From Nemopilema nomurai (Eukaryota > Cnidaria > Scyphozoa > Rhizostomeae > Rhizostomatidae), in assembly GCA_003864495.1 (NCBI GenBank), contig PEDN01001362.1, positions 310,001 to 374,000 of the forward strand: a DNA stretch of 64,000 nucleotides, in the 5' to 3' direction. Under the pieces are notes generated by a model. The model was not told the origin of the DNA and made no database searches. It saw only the letters and a program-made list of their open reading frames with translations. How positions within the stretch are numbered: position 1 is the first letter of the stretch; every line of letters starts with the position of its first letter. The translations under genes were made by a program, and so were the position numbers. Below are positions 11,554 through 28,378 of the stretch, in pieces.

Positions 11554-11817
11554 TGACGTAATTTTGTTTATTTTCATCAATTTTTTTCATGAGTAACTGT
11601 CTTCCCAAGTAACCAATGCAACAGCTGGGACACGATTCTTTAAACAGCCATTTTTTGGTAGTGAACGTCTTTTGGTATATGATGAATCATCATTTCCCGC
11701 GTGGCAGCTTTGTACCCGTGCATTGCCAAAGAATGCTACTTGTTTTAACGCATTATAACCGCGAATCTCTCGCGCTTACCCCGCACTTTCGTCGCACTCC
11801 TATCAAATTTGACGTCA
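11554..11817 (+). promoter_or_regulatory. CpG-rich promoter with CRE sites, unit 1
   Basis: Contains TGACGTAA (11554-11561) and a perfect palindromic CRE, TGACGTCA (11810-11817), in a local CpG-rich stretch inside an otherwise AT-rich spacer. It is about 430 bp upstream of the coiled-coil start codon. The site is unchanged in all four units. CREB/ATF binding is inferred. Confidence 0.5.
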
Positions 11818-12247
11818 CAAGCAATCCGACGTCGCATAACTGGAGTTCAATTTTGATGATCAAACAAATTTTAGTCGTGTTGGCCTTGAGTCAGGATCGT
11901 CTTATCGTTCTAGCAAAATTTTAGTAATTTTCCTTACATATTTGGAGGAAATCGATTGAAAATTCATTATAGATTTACATTTTATTTACTACTTTTTATT
12001 TACATTACTTGGTGCTTGAAGTTTAAAGCTGAAATCGCAGAACAGATCATCACAGGTTTGTATTTCGTTAAATTTCATTCGCTTTCCTCTGAATTAAAAT
12101 GAACATAAACAATTATTTTATTAAGGTTCACATCATTATTTTGGATATTTCATTGTAAAGAGTTAATGAGTTGAGCGAATGAATCCATATATTTTCTATT
12201 GTAGGAAATTGTCCTTGTCCTTGGTGACTGTTTGGTGAATTTTGAAG

Positions 12248-15200
12248 ATGTTTGTTCCGCAAACAACAACTCAATCATCGGAGACAGAAGGAGCCTCGAA
12301 TATTCAGAGTCCTGATGCAGAGGAAATCGAAAAAGCTCACTGGGAAAGGAAACAGGAGCTCAACAAAAAGAGGCTTAGATGGCAGTTGGATGATTTAAGT
12401 GCAAGAAAGTCTTTTCCCAAACCTGTTAATCTGTACCCTGAGGTTAAAGTTCTCCAAACCATAGGGACGCAGACTGCTGATTGTCCATCGCTTCAAGAGG
12501 TAGATGAAGTCATCATGTACAAGATGAAAGAGAATGAGCTAAGACAGCAGCTTGATGGTCTGGGACTGGAGCTGAGGAATTGCCTGGACAGACTGGCTAT
12601 GTATGACGCAGAAAAGGAGGCGAAAGGGAAGAAAAAGAAGAGAAAAGGGTTGTTTAAGAGCTTCGGAGGATGTTTTGGGGGCAAGAAAAACAAAGAAGCA
12701 AACAGCACGGGTGAAAGATACAGAGCAAGGGGTGACAATTCGCAGGCAGGGAGAGTGAGTTGGGCCCGTCGGCTGTACCAGAGAGACGAGTCTCAAGCTC
12801 CTCCACCGATGACGTTTAATGCTGCAGCTAGTGATATTGGATGCTCAACTGGGGGCGCGCTTGAAGCAACGATGGGCATGGGCGTTGCGGATGTAACCAG
12901 AAAGGGCAGCACATCTGAGAAAGAAAGGGAGTTGAAGCAAACAATAATTCAGCTAAAAGAAGAAAATGCAAGGCTAAGGGTGCTTGCTCAAAGAAATCAC
13001 CACCAGAGCAAAAGTGAAGCTTGTCCTAGTCATTTTTCGCCAGTGCAGTCCAGCGAATTGCAGATGGCAAACAAGCGAGCAGAGGATTTGGAACGGGAAC
13101 TGCAGAAAGCTGTTAGCATTGCCAAAAAGGCAAACGAAGAGGCCAAAAGTTACAAAGAGAATGAAGCGAAAATATCTGCAGTATTAGAAGATTATCGCAA
13201 AAAGTTTGAGAAGCTTGCAAAAGCGCATGCGCAGTTGCAGAGTGAATTTGAGGTTATGGAGGAGGAGACAAAAGAAAAGGAGCTTCTCTTTGAGCAGAAA
13301 GTGCGAAAGGTCGCAAGCTTAAGAGAGGAGATAAAGGGAGTTGAAATTTCGAGGCGTAATCTTCAGGAAAGATATGAAGAAAATGCCAAGGAAATGCAGA
13401 AAGAGCTGGACAGTTGTAAACAGAAATGCGCGGAATTAGAAGTGCTCGAAGTATCACTGAAGAGAGAAAGCTCGGTTAAGCTTGAGGAGAAAGAATTGGC
13501 TTTGAAAATAGTGGGGGAAAGTCTTAGCAAGAAGACGCTTGAAAATGAAAGCATGGAAAAGGAGCTGGTTAATTTGAAGGAAAATGAGGTGGTTCTAAGA
13601 GACAAGATCTTAGAATTGATGGTGACGGAAGGTGCCCTAGAAGATCGTGAACTGGAACTTACAGAAATCAAAGCTGACCACAGTGAGCTGCAATTGCGGG
13701 AGCATGCCTTGGCTGAGGAGGTGGTCGAACTGAAGTTAAGGGAAGAAATTTCAAATGCTCTATTGAGTGAGCTTGAGTGCTTGAAGAGAGATAATGCTGA
13801 TTTGAAAGCAAGCAACACTGCGCTAGAGGAAAAGATACTGGAGCTGGAGATATTTACAATGAAAGATACTAGGAAGAGTAGTGAAGTGTTAACTGAAGCA
13901 TTGGAGGCAAAGGTAGAAGACAGAGTTTCCGAAGCTGCTGAAAATGGAAAGGAGGCTGTTTGTGTCTTTGACGTTAGCAAGCAAACAGTCCTCAGAGAGG
14001 AGGAAAATGGATTGAGTGACCAGGAAGAGCAAGAAAGTGGAATAACCGAAGGAAGTCAAGACGAAAACATCACTTTACAGTGTGACACAGACAATTTCGA
14101 GCCTCAAGAGCCAGGAAATGAAGCTACTTGGGAAAGGTAAGGGTTAATTTTTGTCAATAAATGTATAGATTTGCCATGCTACCATTGGAAAGAAACTGTT
14201 CCTATTTCAGACACTGAAAGACGTAGTGATCAATTTAATTTGTGCAAACAAGAAAAAATAAAGCTCACTACTATGTCGAGTACTTGTCTAGCAATGCCTG
14301 GTTGACGAGAGACAGTGTTGAGTCACGAGTTTCACATCTCCAGTGCTAAAGTAGTACACGGTATTTTAAACTCTAGGATAGTGTCATACGAATACAATAC
14401 ATTCACACAAAATAGCCATTTAACATTTAACATTAGCCAATATTTCTTCCTGTTTAAAAAATTTAAGTGTATAGAATTGCATGCAGCACTTTGGAGAAAA
14501 TGCAGCAATTCATACCATTTCGCCGCTACTGAATACAGAAATTAAAATTAAAAATATAAAGTCATATGGCTTAACTCACTCATACCTTCGTGTATAGAGA
14601 CAACAACTACAACAACAACAACAACGACAACATAACATCGCAAATTCAGAATTTTTGATGTACAGTACTTTTATAAAACTTATGAAATGAAAATGAGAAA
14701 GAGGACCACTTTCACCCACCTGTTCCCCGGAGTAAAATCCCCAAAAAGCACTTGCTACCAATGAACTCTGTTGGGTTATAGGCAGATCACGATGCAAGTA
14801 AAAAGAAATCACTGCCATAGAATTGCAAGGAAAAGAACGATCTAAAATTCCAAAAAGACGACAACATAATCTGGTTGATTCGAACTTTCAATCTCGCTTT
14901 ACAAAAAAAATTTAATTTATAAACTTGTTTGCTGACGATATAACTAAAACGTATTTTCTATCTAGAGAGCTGTCAGTTGAGAAGTTCGACTTGGACTTGA
15001 ATGATTATCTGAGCGATGAGTACGCTAGCAGTGATGGTTATGATGGTATACCGGCAGAAAAGGATGATGAACAAGAGCAGTTTGATTCGGACCAAGACGA
15101 CGGGCTTTACCAAAGAGCAGATCATGGTTATAGCGAACAGGGCGATTTGGCTACAGTCAACGAAGGCAGATTTGAAATGGAGGCTAGTAAGACGAGTTCC

Positions 15201-15533
15201 ATGAACCTCGCATCCATGGGGAGAGGTGCAGATGACCCCCTTATGGTTGGGTCTTTGCTGAAGAACTGTTTATCGACAGCTCGTGTGACATACGACAAAG
15301 AAGCGATAATGAAAGAACTGTGTATCGAGAGGTCCTCTTCGATAACCCTGGAGGAAGGCGAAGTTGTTGGGTATCCTGAAGGACGAAGCAAGCAATCGAG
15401 AACCAAGCCAGATCGATACGTTGATTTGGTTCTAACCCCCGGCGAACTCACAGTCAAGTACGACCCAGCCTTCAGTCGATATAAGCAGCTGCCATCGTTC
15501 ACAAGAACAAGAAAACAAAACAAGAAATTATAA
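12248..15533 (+). CDS. 818-aa coiled-coil protein of unknown family, unit 1
   Basis: Two coding exons, 12248-14136 (ends GGAAAG|gtaagg) and 14966-15533 (acceptor tctatctag), join in phase 2. A 5' UTR acceptor (ttttctattgtag) sits just upstream of the ATG. The ATG at 12248 is used; the frame upstream opens only with TTG. No known family was recognised. Residues 74-76 form a TQT motif as in dynein light chain LC8 ligands. Residues 127-149 form a Lys/Arg patch around GLFKSFGGCFGG, which could be a membrane-binding and Cys-acylation site. A short heptad stretch near 222-250 and long coiled coils from about 275 to 560 follow, then an acidic linker and a conserved C-terminal block (RYVDLVLTPGELTVKYDP). 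It is probably a scaffold or tether. It converges on the ARF gene of the same unit. Confidence 0.85.
14599..14633 (+). repeat. (CAA)n microsatellite in coiled-coil intron
   Basis: CAA-rich tract within the intron between the two coding exons. Length differs between units: longer in unit 3 (about 30725-30767, with CAG interruptions), shorter in unit 4 (about 38699-38715). It is a fast marker separating the copies. Confidence 0.8.
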
Positions 15534-16468
15534 CTATCATAGTAGATAGTCGCAACAATGCATTCTACAAGTTTCTAAATACCCACTTTGTATATATATT
15601 TTTGAATACGGACATTATATAGCTGATTTATCTCAAATTCAATCCATGTTTAATGTCTTCTCTTGGTCTATTCGAAAATGCAAACTATTTTAGTGCATTG
15701 TTGGGCAAAATTCGATTTTTCGTTAATAGACACGCCACACAGCTCATTGTTAAGAATTTGATTGATAAAATTAGAAGTGGCTACTCAAATCCACCGGCCA
15801 TTTTTGGTGCTAATACAAGATGCTCTCAAAATGTTCTCCCTAAAACCACAAAAAAGAGCATGTAGAGGTCTATGGTACAGTTTTATCTAACTCGCTCTTA
15901 AAAGAAAAGCTACAGAACAGAGCATTGGAAAGAGTAGAAGCAAGGACACCCTCGTTTCGACAAGGGCGATGGCGCGTATCAAAAAGCAAACCTTTTAGCT
16001 TGAAGGATTGGCAAGGCCCAAGGCAATCTCTTTTCTTTGCGTTAATAGTACACAGAAAAAACTGGTTGATTGAGTCAGTCATTGCATGGGTTAAAAATCT
16101 AGAATACTCAACTCAGCCAATGCAAATCTGGTTCCTAAAAATCAGAGACAAAGTCCACCGTTGATAAAACCTCGCATTTAGTTCTAACACAGGAAAAGAT
16201 AACGGTTGAAACCAAACTGAGTAAATTTGACAAGGAAGCATTTAATGTCCTCTAAGATTCTATGGTTAAAAATGAAATCAATTATATGCAATAAATAATA
16301 AAAAAATCAACAAACTCATTCCCTCTTTAGTTTCGATTAATTCTTTGACATTAAATAACTATTTACATCCTGGTTATAAGTGGTGGCCGAGTGATAACAA
16401 AAGAATTAGCAAGTGCAAATTACTTTGAGTTCCTTGCTTTGATCACAATTTGACAAAAATCCAAAAAA
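15534..16468. other. convergent 3' region, unit 1
   Basis: Shared 3' UTR space of the plus-strand coiled-coil gene and the minus-strand ARF gene. An AATAAA at about 16292 suits the plus-strand transcript. Two short plus-strand ORFs (15653-15865 and 15925-16164) are present but have no recognisable domain and stay open mainly because the units are near-identical. Confidence 0.5.
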
Positions 16469-18450
<1,982 letters not shown>

Positions 18451-18452
18451 TC

Positions 18453-18716
18453 ATGAAACAATTCGTAGGGATGCGCGCAGATTTGAAAAAAATTAAGGAA
18501 GGGAAGGCAGCGAATCAGCCGAGAAGATCATCTTTAGTCATTCCACGGATACCTGAAGACGGTGAATTTACAGACGTGAAGAAATGCAACATGGACCCTT
18601 TCGATGTGGACGATAGCATTCCACTGCGAAGGAGAGCGTTAACAACAATGGAGTTCTGCTCGAATTCGATGATCAGTCTTGACTGTCGAATGACTCAACG
18701 GCATCCAACCAAATAA
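18453..18716 (+). pseudogene. truncated FAM167-like exon 2, unit 2
   Basis: Copy of the FAM167-like second exon from MKQFVGM to the original stop, 87 codons and still open. It lacks the first exon and the first half of the conserved helix. It sits directly after the joint, so its first ATG now lies downstream of the ARF/TMEM201 intergenic region. Compared with the intact gene, ADMNKI reads ADLKKI and SLDIP reads SLVIP. It could be expressed as a short chimeric transcript, but that is inference. Confidence 0.7.
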
Positions 18717-19583
18717 GCTTTGCATTATCATAAATTCTCACACTAAAAATTTGAAAAGAAAACTGTAATTTTACGAGGCTCATGGATTTGGCTTTGGGTT
18801 ATTCTATTGTAAGAAGAAAGCTATAGCCACTGTGTGTAACTCGTGTTAGCGGTATTTTGTGTACATATGCTGCCTTAGAGATTTTTAATATATAGTTATT
18901 GATTAGTGTAATCCTGAATCATTTAGGCCTTATTTTTACGCACTCCATCTAGCCATATAAATTGCTTAAACAGTGGTATGCTTTGTTTTTCCTGTCCTTT
19001 GACTCTTTATTTCTGGAATTCTTTCAAAATGTGCCTTTTTTATTCGGGTAAAATGGCAAAAAAGTCAGATTGGTTACAGCTGACAGAAGGAAAGCCTAAG
19101 AGGAGTGGCTTAACGTCATGCACAGATGAGCGTCTCCTGAAAGTCATGGAAAGATAATGTATGGGATGAAGCTAGTCGATTACTAACAGGGTATATCCAA
19201 TGAGGACCAAGGATCGTTAGCCTATTTGTTGAAAAATGAGTGAATTAAAAACGAACCAGTAAAATGAGTAAAAACAAGCCACCAAACTATAACACTTATT
19301 TTTCAACAAAGAAATTATTTTGTAAGGATAGACTGCCACCCTCGAAAGAGTATCTTTCTGTATACCAAAATCTACTCAACACATTGACCAAGATCAATAT
19401 ATAACTATTGATTAACAGCATATATTTATCCTATGTTACTCTTTGAAATCCAAGTCTATTCGTTCCCTTAAGAAAAGTAAAGTTGAGACACGGTCGCCCT
19501 TTTGAACTTCCGTGCTGTTTTGCGCTGGACTTAAATCTCCTTACGCTGGGTACCAGACTCTTTTTAGGGATTTGATGGCAGTG

Positions 19584-19847
19584 ATGACGTAATTTTGTTC
19601 ATTTTCATCAATTTTTTTCATGAGTAACTGTCTTCCCAAGTAACCAATGCAACAGCTGGGACACGATTCTTTAAACATCCATTTTTGGTAGTGAACGTCT
19701 TTTGGTATATGATGAATCATCATTTCCCGCGTGGCAGCTTTGTACCCGCGCATTGCCAAAGAATGCTACTTGTTTTAACCCATTATAACCGCGAATCTCT
19801 CGCGCTTACCCCGCACTTTCGTCGCACTCCTATCAAATTTGACGTCA
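19584..19847 (+). promoter_or_regulatory. CRE-bearing promoter, unit 2
   Basis: Counterpart of the unit 1 promoter, with TGACGTAA near 19584 and the palindrome TGACGTCA at 19840-19847, upstream of the coiled-coil start at 20278. Confidence 0.5.
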
Positions 19848-20277
19848 CAAGCAATCCGACGTCGCATAACTGGAGTTCAATTTTGATGATCAAACAAATT
19901 TTAGTCGTGTTGGCCTTGAGTCAGGATCGTCTTATCGTTCTAGCAAAATTTTAGTAATTTTCCTTACATATTTGGAGGAAATCGATTGAAAATTCTATTT
20001 AGATTTTAATTTTATTTAATACTTTTTATTTACATTACTTGGTGCTTGAAGTTTAAAGCTGAAATAGCAGAACAGATCACCACGGGTTTGTATTTCGTTA
20101 AATCTCATTCGCTTTCCTCTAAATTAAAATGAACATAAACAATTATTTTATTGAGGTTCACATCATTATTTTGGATATTTCATTGTAAAGAGTTAATGAG
20201 TTGAGCGAATGAAATCATATATTTTCTATTGTAGGAAATTGTCCTTATCCTTGGTGACTGTTTTGTGAATTTTGAAG

Positions 20278-23200
20278 ATGTTTGTTCCGCAAACAACAAC
20301 TCAATCATCGGAGACAGAAGGAGCCTCGAATATTCAGAGTCCTGATGCAGAGGAAAGCAAGAAAGCTCACTGGGAAAAGAAACAGGAGCTCAACAAAAAG
20401 AGGCTTAGATGGCAATTGGATGATTTAAATGCAAGAAAGTCCTTTCCCAAACCTGTTAATCTGTACCCTGAGGTTAAAGTTCTCCAAACCATAGGGACGC
20501 AGACTGCTGATTGTCCATCGCTTCAAGAGGTAGATGAAGTCATCATATACAAGATGAAAGAGAATGAGCTAAGACAGCAGCTTGATGGTCTGGGAATGGA
20601 GCTGAGGAATTGCCTGGACAGACTGGCTATGTATGACGCAGAAAAGGAGGCGAAAGGGAAGAAAAAGAAGCGAAAAGGGTTGTTTAAGAGCTTCGGAGGA
20701 TGTTTTGGGGGCAAGAAAAACAAGGAAGCAAACAGCACGGGTGAAAGATACAGAGCAAGGGGTGACAATTCGCAGGCAGGGAGAGTGAGTTGGGCCCGTC
20801 GGCTGTACCAGAGAGACGAGTCTCAAGCTCCTCCACCGATGACGTTCAATGCTGCAGCTAGTGTTATTGGATGCTCAACTAGGGGCGCGCTTGAAGCAAC
20901 GATGGGCATGGGCGTTGCGGATGTAACCAGAAAGGGCAGCACATCTGAGAAAGAAAGGGAGTTGAAGCAAACAATAATTCAGCTAAAAGAAGAAAATGCA
21001 AGGCTAAGGGTGCTTGCTCAAAGAAATCACCACCAGAGCAAAAGTGAAGCTTGTCCTAGTCATTTTTCGCCAGTGCAGTCCAGCGAATTGCAGATGGCAA
21101 ACAAGCGAGCAGAGGATATGGAACGGGAACTGCAGAAAGCTGTTAGCATTGCCAAAAAGGCAAACGAAGAGGCCAACAGTTACAAAGAGAATGAAGCGAA
21201 AATATCTGCAGTATTAGAAGATTATCGCAAAAAGTTTGAGAAGCTTGCAAAAGCGCATGCGCAGTTGCAGAGTGAATTTGAGGTTATGGAGGAGGAGACA
21301 AAAGAAAAGGAGCTTCTCTTTGAGCAGAAAGTGCGAAAGGTCGCAAGCTTAAGAGAGGAGATAAAGGGAGGTGAAATTTCGAGGCGTAATCTTCAGGAAA
21401 GATATGAAGAAAATGCCAAGGAAATGCAGAAAGAGCTGGACAGTTGTAAACAGAAATGCGCGGAATTAGAAGTGCTCGAAGTATCACTGAAGAGAGAAAG
21501 CTCGGTTAAGCTTGAGGAGAAAGAATTGGCTTTGAAAATAGTGGGGGAAAGTCTTAGCAAGAAGACGCTTGAAAATGAAAGCATGGAAAAGGAGCTGGTT
21601 AATTTGAAGGAAAATGAGGTGGTTCTAAGAGACAAGATCTTAGAATTGATGGTGACGGAAGGTGCCCTAGAAGATCGTGAACTGGAACTTACAGAAATCA
21701 AAGCTGACCACAGTGAGCTGCAATTGCGGGAGCATGCCTTGGCTGAGGAGGTGGTCGAACTGAAGTTAAGGGAAGAAATTTCAAGTGCTTTGTTGGATGA
21801 GCTTGACTGCTTGAAGAGGGATAATGCTGATTTGAAAGCAAGCAACTCTGCGCTAGAGGAAAAGATACTGGAGCTGGAGATATTTACAATGAAAGATACT
21901 AGGAAGAGTAGTGAAGTGTTAACTGAAGCATTGGAGGCAAAGGTAGAAGACAGAGTTTCCGAAGCTGCTGAAAATGGAAAGGAGGCTGTTTGTGTCTTTG
22001 ACGTTAGCAAGCAAACAGTCCTCAGAGAGGAGGAAAATGGATTGAGTGACCAGGAAGAGCAAGAAAGTGGAATAACCGAAGGAAGTCAAGACGAAAACAT
22101 CACTTTACAGTGTGACACAGACAATTTCAAGCCTCAAGAGCCAGGAAATGAAGCTACTTGGGAAAGGTAAGGGTTAATTTTTGTCAATAAATGTATAGAT
22201 TTGCCATGCTACCATTGGAAAAGAACTGTTCCTATTTCAGACACTGAAAGACGTAGTGATCAATTTAATTTCTGCAAACAAGAAAAAATAAAGCTCACTA
22301 CTATGTCGAGTACTTGTCTAGCAATGCCTGGTTGACGAGAGACAGTGTTGAGTCACGAGTTTCACATCTCCAGTGCTAAAGTAGTACACGGTATTTTAAA
22401 CTCTAGGATAGTGTCATACGAATACAATACATTCACACAAAATAGCCATTTAACATTTAACATTAGCCAATATTTCTTCCTGTTTAAAAAATTTAAGTGA
22501 ATAGAATTGCATGCAGCACTTTGGAGAAAATGCAGCAATTCATACCATTTCGCCGCTACTGAATACAGAAATTAAAATTAAAAAATTAAAGTCATATGGC
22601 TTAACTCACTCATACCTTCGTGTATAGAGACAACAACTACAACAACAACAACAACACAACATAACATCGCAAATTCGGAATTTTTGATGTACAGTACTTT
22701 TATAAAACTTATGAAATGAAAATGAGAAAGAGGACCACTTTAACTCACCTGCTCCCCGGAGTAAAATCCCCAAAAAGCACTTGCTACCAATGAACTCTGT
22801 TGGGTTATAGGCAGATCACGATGCAAGTAAAAAGAAATCACTGCCATAGAATTGCAAGGAAAAGAACGATCTAAAATTCCAAAAAGACGACAACATAATC
22901 TGGTTGATTCGACTTCACAAAAGCTTTCTTGATTTATAAACTTGTTTCTTGACGAAATAACTAAAACGTTTTTTCTATCTAGGGAGCTGTCAGTTGAGAA
23001 GTTCGACTTGGACTTGAATGATTATCTGAGCGATGAGTACGCTAGCAGTGATGGTTATGATGGTATACCGGCAGAAAAGGATGATGAACAAGAGCAGTTT
23101 GATTCGGACCAAGACGACGGGCTATACCAAAGAGCAGATCATGGTTATAGCGAACGGGGCGATTTGGCTACAGTCAACGAGGCAGATTTGAAATGGAGAG

Positions 23201-23544
23201 CTAAGACGAGTTCCATGAACCTCGCATCACGGGAGGGTGAAGATGACCCCCTTATGGTTGGGTCTTTGCTGAAGAATTGTTTATCAACTGCTCGTGTGAC
23301 ATACGACAAAGAAGCGATAATGAAGGAACTGTGTATCGAGAGGTCCTCTTCGATAACCCTGGAGGAAGGCGAAGTTGTCGGGTATCCTGAAGGACGAAGC
23401 AAGCAATCGAGAGCCAAGCCAGATCGATACGTTGATTTGGTCCTAACCCCCGGCGAACTCACAGTCAAGTACGACCCAGCCTTCAGTCGATATAAGCAGC
23501 TACCATCGTTCACAAGAACAAAGAAACAAAACAAGAAATTATAA
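20278..23544 (+). CDS. coiled-coil protein, unit 2
   Basis: Exons 20278-22166 and 22983-23544 have the same structure and splice phases as unit 1. Distinctive residues are AEESKKAHWEKK near the N-terminus (shared in form with unit 4, not units 1 and 3), VIGCSTRG and LDELDCLKR. The second exon carries compensating indels: a 1-base loss after the codons for VNE moves the frame (ADLKWRA replaces GRFEMEAS), and a net 2-base loss a few codons on restores it. A further in-frame 3-base loss shortens the ASMGRGADD segment to ASREGEDD. The rest of the C-terminal block is unchanged. Keeping the frame after two indels suggests selection on the protein. Confidence 0.83.
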
Positions 23545-24486
23545 CTATCATAGTAGATAGTCGCATCAATGCGTTCTACAAGTTTCTGAATACCCACTGT
23601 ATATATTTTTGAATACGGACATTATATAGCTGATTTATCTCAAATTCAATCCATGTTTAATGTCTTCTCTTGGTCTATTCGAAAATGCAAACTATTTTAG
23701 TGCATTGTTGGGAAAATTAGATTTTTCATTAATAGACACGCCACACATCTCATTGTTAAGAATTTGATTAATAAAATTAGAAGTGGCTACTCAAATCCAC
23801 CGGCCATTTTTGGTGCTAATACAAGATGCTCTCAAAATGTTCTCCCTAAAACCACAAAAAAGAGCATGTAGAGGTCTATGGTACAGTTTTATCTAACTCG
23901 CTCTTAAAAGAAAAGCTACAGAACAGAGCATTGAGAACAGAACAGAAAAGAGTAGAAGCAAGGACACCCTCGTTTCGACAAGGGCGATGGCGCGTATCAA
24001 AAAGCAAACCTTTTAGCTTGAAGGATTGGCAAGGCCCAAGGCAATCTCTTTTCTTTGCGTTAATAGTACACAGAAAAAACTGGTTGATTGAGTCAGTCAT
24101 TGCATGGGTTAAAAATCTAGAATACTCAACTCAGCCAATGCAAAGCTGGTTCCTAAAAATCAGAGACAAAGTCCACCGTTGATAAAACCTCGCATTTAGT
24201 TCTAACACAGGAAAAGATAACGGTTGAAACCAAACTGAGTAAATTTGACAAGGAAGCATTTAATGTCCTCTAAGATTCTATGGTTAAAAATGAAATCAAT
24301 TATATGCAATAAATAATAAAAAAATCAACAAACTCATTCCCTCTTTAGTTTCGATTAATTCTTTGACATTAAATAACTATTTACATCCTGGTTATAAATG
24401 GTGGCCGAGTGATTGCAAATGAATTAGCAAGTGCAAATTACTTTGAGTTCCTTGCATAGATCACAACTTGACAAAAGTCCAAAAAA
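23545..24486. other. convergent 3' region, unit 2
   Basis: Counterpart of the unit 1 region between the coiled-coil and ARF stops. Small indels break one of the short ORFs seen in unit 1, which supports a non-coding role. Confidence 0.5.
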
Positions 24487-26555
<2,069 letters not shown>

Positions 26556-26557
26556 TC

Positions 26558-26821
26558 ATGAAACAATTCGTAGGGATGCGCGCAGATATGAACAAAATTA
26601 AGGAAGGGAAGGCAGCGAATCAGCCGAGAAGATCATCTTTAGTCATTCCACGGATACCTGAAGACGGTGAATTTACAGACGTGAAGAAATGCAACATGGA
26701 CCCTTTCGATGTGGACGATAGCATTCCACTGCGAAGGAGAGCGTTAACAACAATGGAGTTCTGCTCGAATTCGATGATCAGTCTTGACTGTCGAATGACT
26801 CAACGGCATCCAACCAAATAA
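26558..26821 (+). pseudogene. truncated FAM167-like exon 2, unit 3
   Basis: An 87-codon open remnant starting MKQFVGMRADMNKIK, closest of the remnants to the intact gene (only SLVIP in place of SLDIP is evident). It has no first exon and lies directly after the junction. Confidence 0.7.
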
Positions 26822-27679
26822 GTTTCGCATTATCATAAATTCTCACAATAAAAATTTGTAAAGAAACTTGTTATTTATATGAGGCTTATGAATTTGGGTT
26901 TGGGTTATTCTATTGTTAGAAGAAAGCTAGAGACACTGTGTAACTCGTGTTACAGGTATTTTGTGTACATATGCTGCCTTAGAGATTTTTAATATATAGA
27001 TATTGATTAGTGTATTCCTGACTCATTTAGGCCTTATTTTTACGCACCCTATCTAGCCATATAAATTGCTTAAACAGTGGTATGCTTTGTTTTTCCTGCC
27101 CTTTGACTCTTTATTTCTGGAATTCTTTCAAGGTGTGCATTTTTTATTCGGGTAAAATGGCAAAAAAGTCAGATTGGTTACAGCTGACAGAAGGAAAGCC
27201 TAAGAGGAGTGGCTAAATGTCATGCACAGATGAGCGTCTCCCGAAAGTCATGGAAAGATAATGTATTGAATGAAGCTAGTCGATTACTACAAGGGTATTT
27301 CTAATAAGGACCAAGGATCATTAGCCTATTGGTTGAAAAATGAGTGAATTAAGAACGAGCTACCAAACTATAACACTTATTTTTTCAACAAAGAATTTAT
27401 TTTGTAAGAATAGACTGCCACCCTCGAAAGAGTATCTTTCTGTATACCAAAATCTACTCAAACACCATTGACCAAGATCGATATAAAACTATTGATTAAC
27501 AGCATATATTTATCCTATGTTACTCTTTGAAATCCGAGTCTATTCGTCCCCTTAAGAAAAGTAAAGTTGGGACACGGTCGCCCTTTTGAACTTCCGCGCT
27601 GTTTTGCGCTGGACTTAAATCTCCTTACGCTGGGTACCAGACTCAGCTTTTTAGCGGGGTCTGGGCTTTGATGGCAGTG

Positions 27680-27948
27680 ATGACGTAATTTTGTTCGTTT
27701 TCATCAATCTTCATCATCATGAGTAGCTATCTTCCCAAGTAACCAATGCAACAGCTGGGACACGATTCCCTAAACGGGCCATTTTTTGGTAGTGAACATC
27801 ATTTGGTATATGATGAATCATCATTTCCCGCGTGCCAGGTTTTTACCCGTGCATTGCCAAAGAATGCTACTTGTTTTAACCCATTATTACCGCGAATCTC
27901 TCGCGCTTACCCCGCACTTTCGTCGCACTCCTATCAAATTTGACGTCA
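27680..27948 (+). promoter_or_regulatory. CRE-bearing promoter, unit 3
   Basis: Counterpart of the unit 1 promoter; the palindrome TGACGTCA is at 27941-27948. Just upstream, units 3 and 4 share an AGCTTTTTAGCGGGGTCTGG variant that replaces the CTTTTTAGGGAT of units 1 and 2. Confidence 0.5.
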
Positions 27949-28378
27949 CAAGCAATCCGACGTCGCATAACTGGAGTTCAATTTTGATGATCAAACAAAT
28001 TTTAGTCGCGTTGGCCTTGAGTCAGGATCGTCTTATCGTTCTAGCAAAATTTTAGTACTTTTTCTTACATATTTGGAGGAAATCGATTGAAAATTCATTG
28101 TAGAGTTAAATTTTATTTAGTACTTTTTATTTACATTACTTGGTGCTTGAAGTTTGAAGCTGAAATCGCAGAACAGATCACCACGGGTTTGTATTTCGTT
28201 AAATCTCATTCGCTTTCCTCTAAATTAAAATGAGCATAAACAATTATTTTATTGAGGTTCACATCATTATTTTGGATATTTCATTGTGAAGAGTTAATGA
28301 GTTGAGCGAATGAAATCATATATTTTCTATTTTAGGAAATTGTCCTTGTCCTTGGTGACTGTTTGGTGAATTTTGAAG

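Noticed and set aside
11616..11924. Plus-strand ~102-codon ORF upstream of each coiled-coil gene
   Set aside because: Lies across the CpG-rich promoter, no domain, and varies in start and frame between units.
13363..13980. Ser-rich 205-residue antisense ORF (also in units 2-4)
   Set aside because: Exact antisense of the Glu/Lys-rich coiled coil; codon complementarity keeps it open.
14576..14818. Minus-strand exon-like frame with a GT donor in the coiled-coil intron
   Set aside because: Open in units 1 and 2 but interrupted by stop codons in units 3 and 4; no partner exon found.
15653..16164. Two short plus-strand ORFs in the convergent 3' region
   Set aside because: No recognisable domain; indels in units 2 and 4 disrupt or merge them without compensation.
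19541..19759. Minus-strand 72-codon ORF in the unit 2 promoter
   Set aside because: Frame broken in units 3 and 4 by indels; overlaps the CRE promoter.
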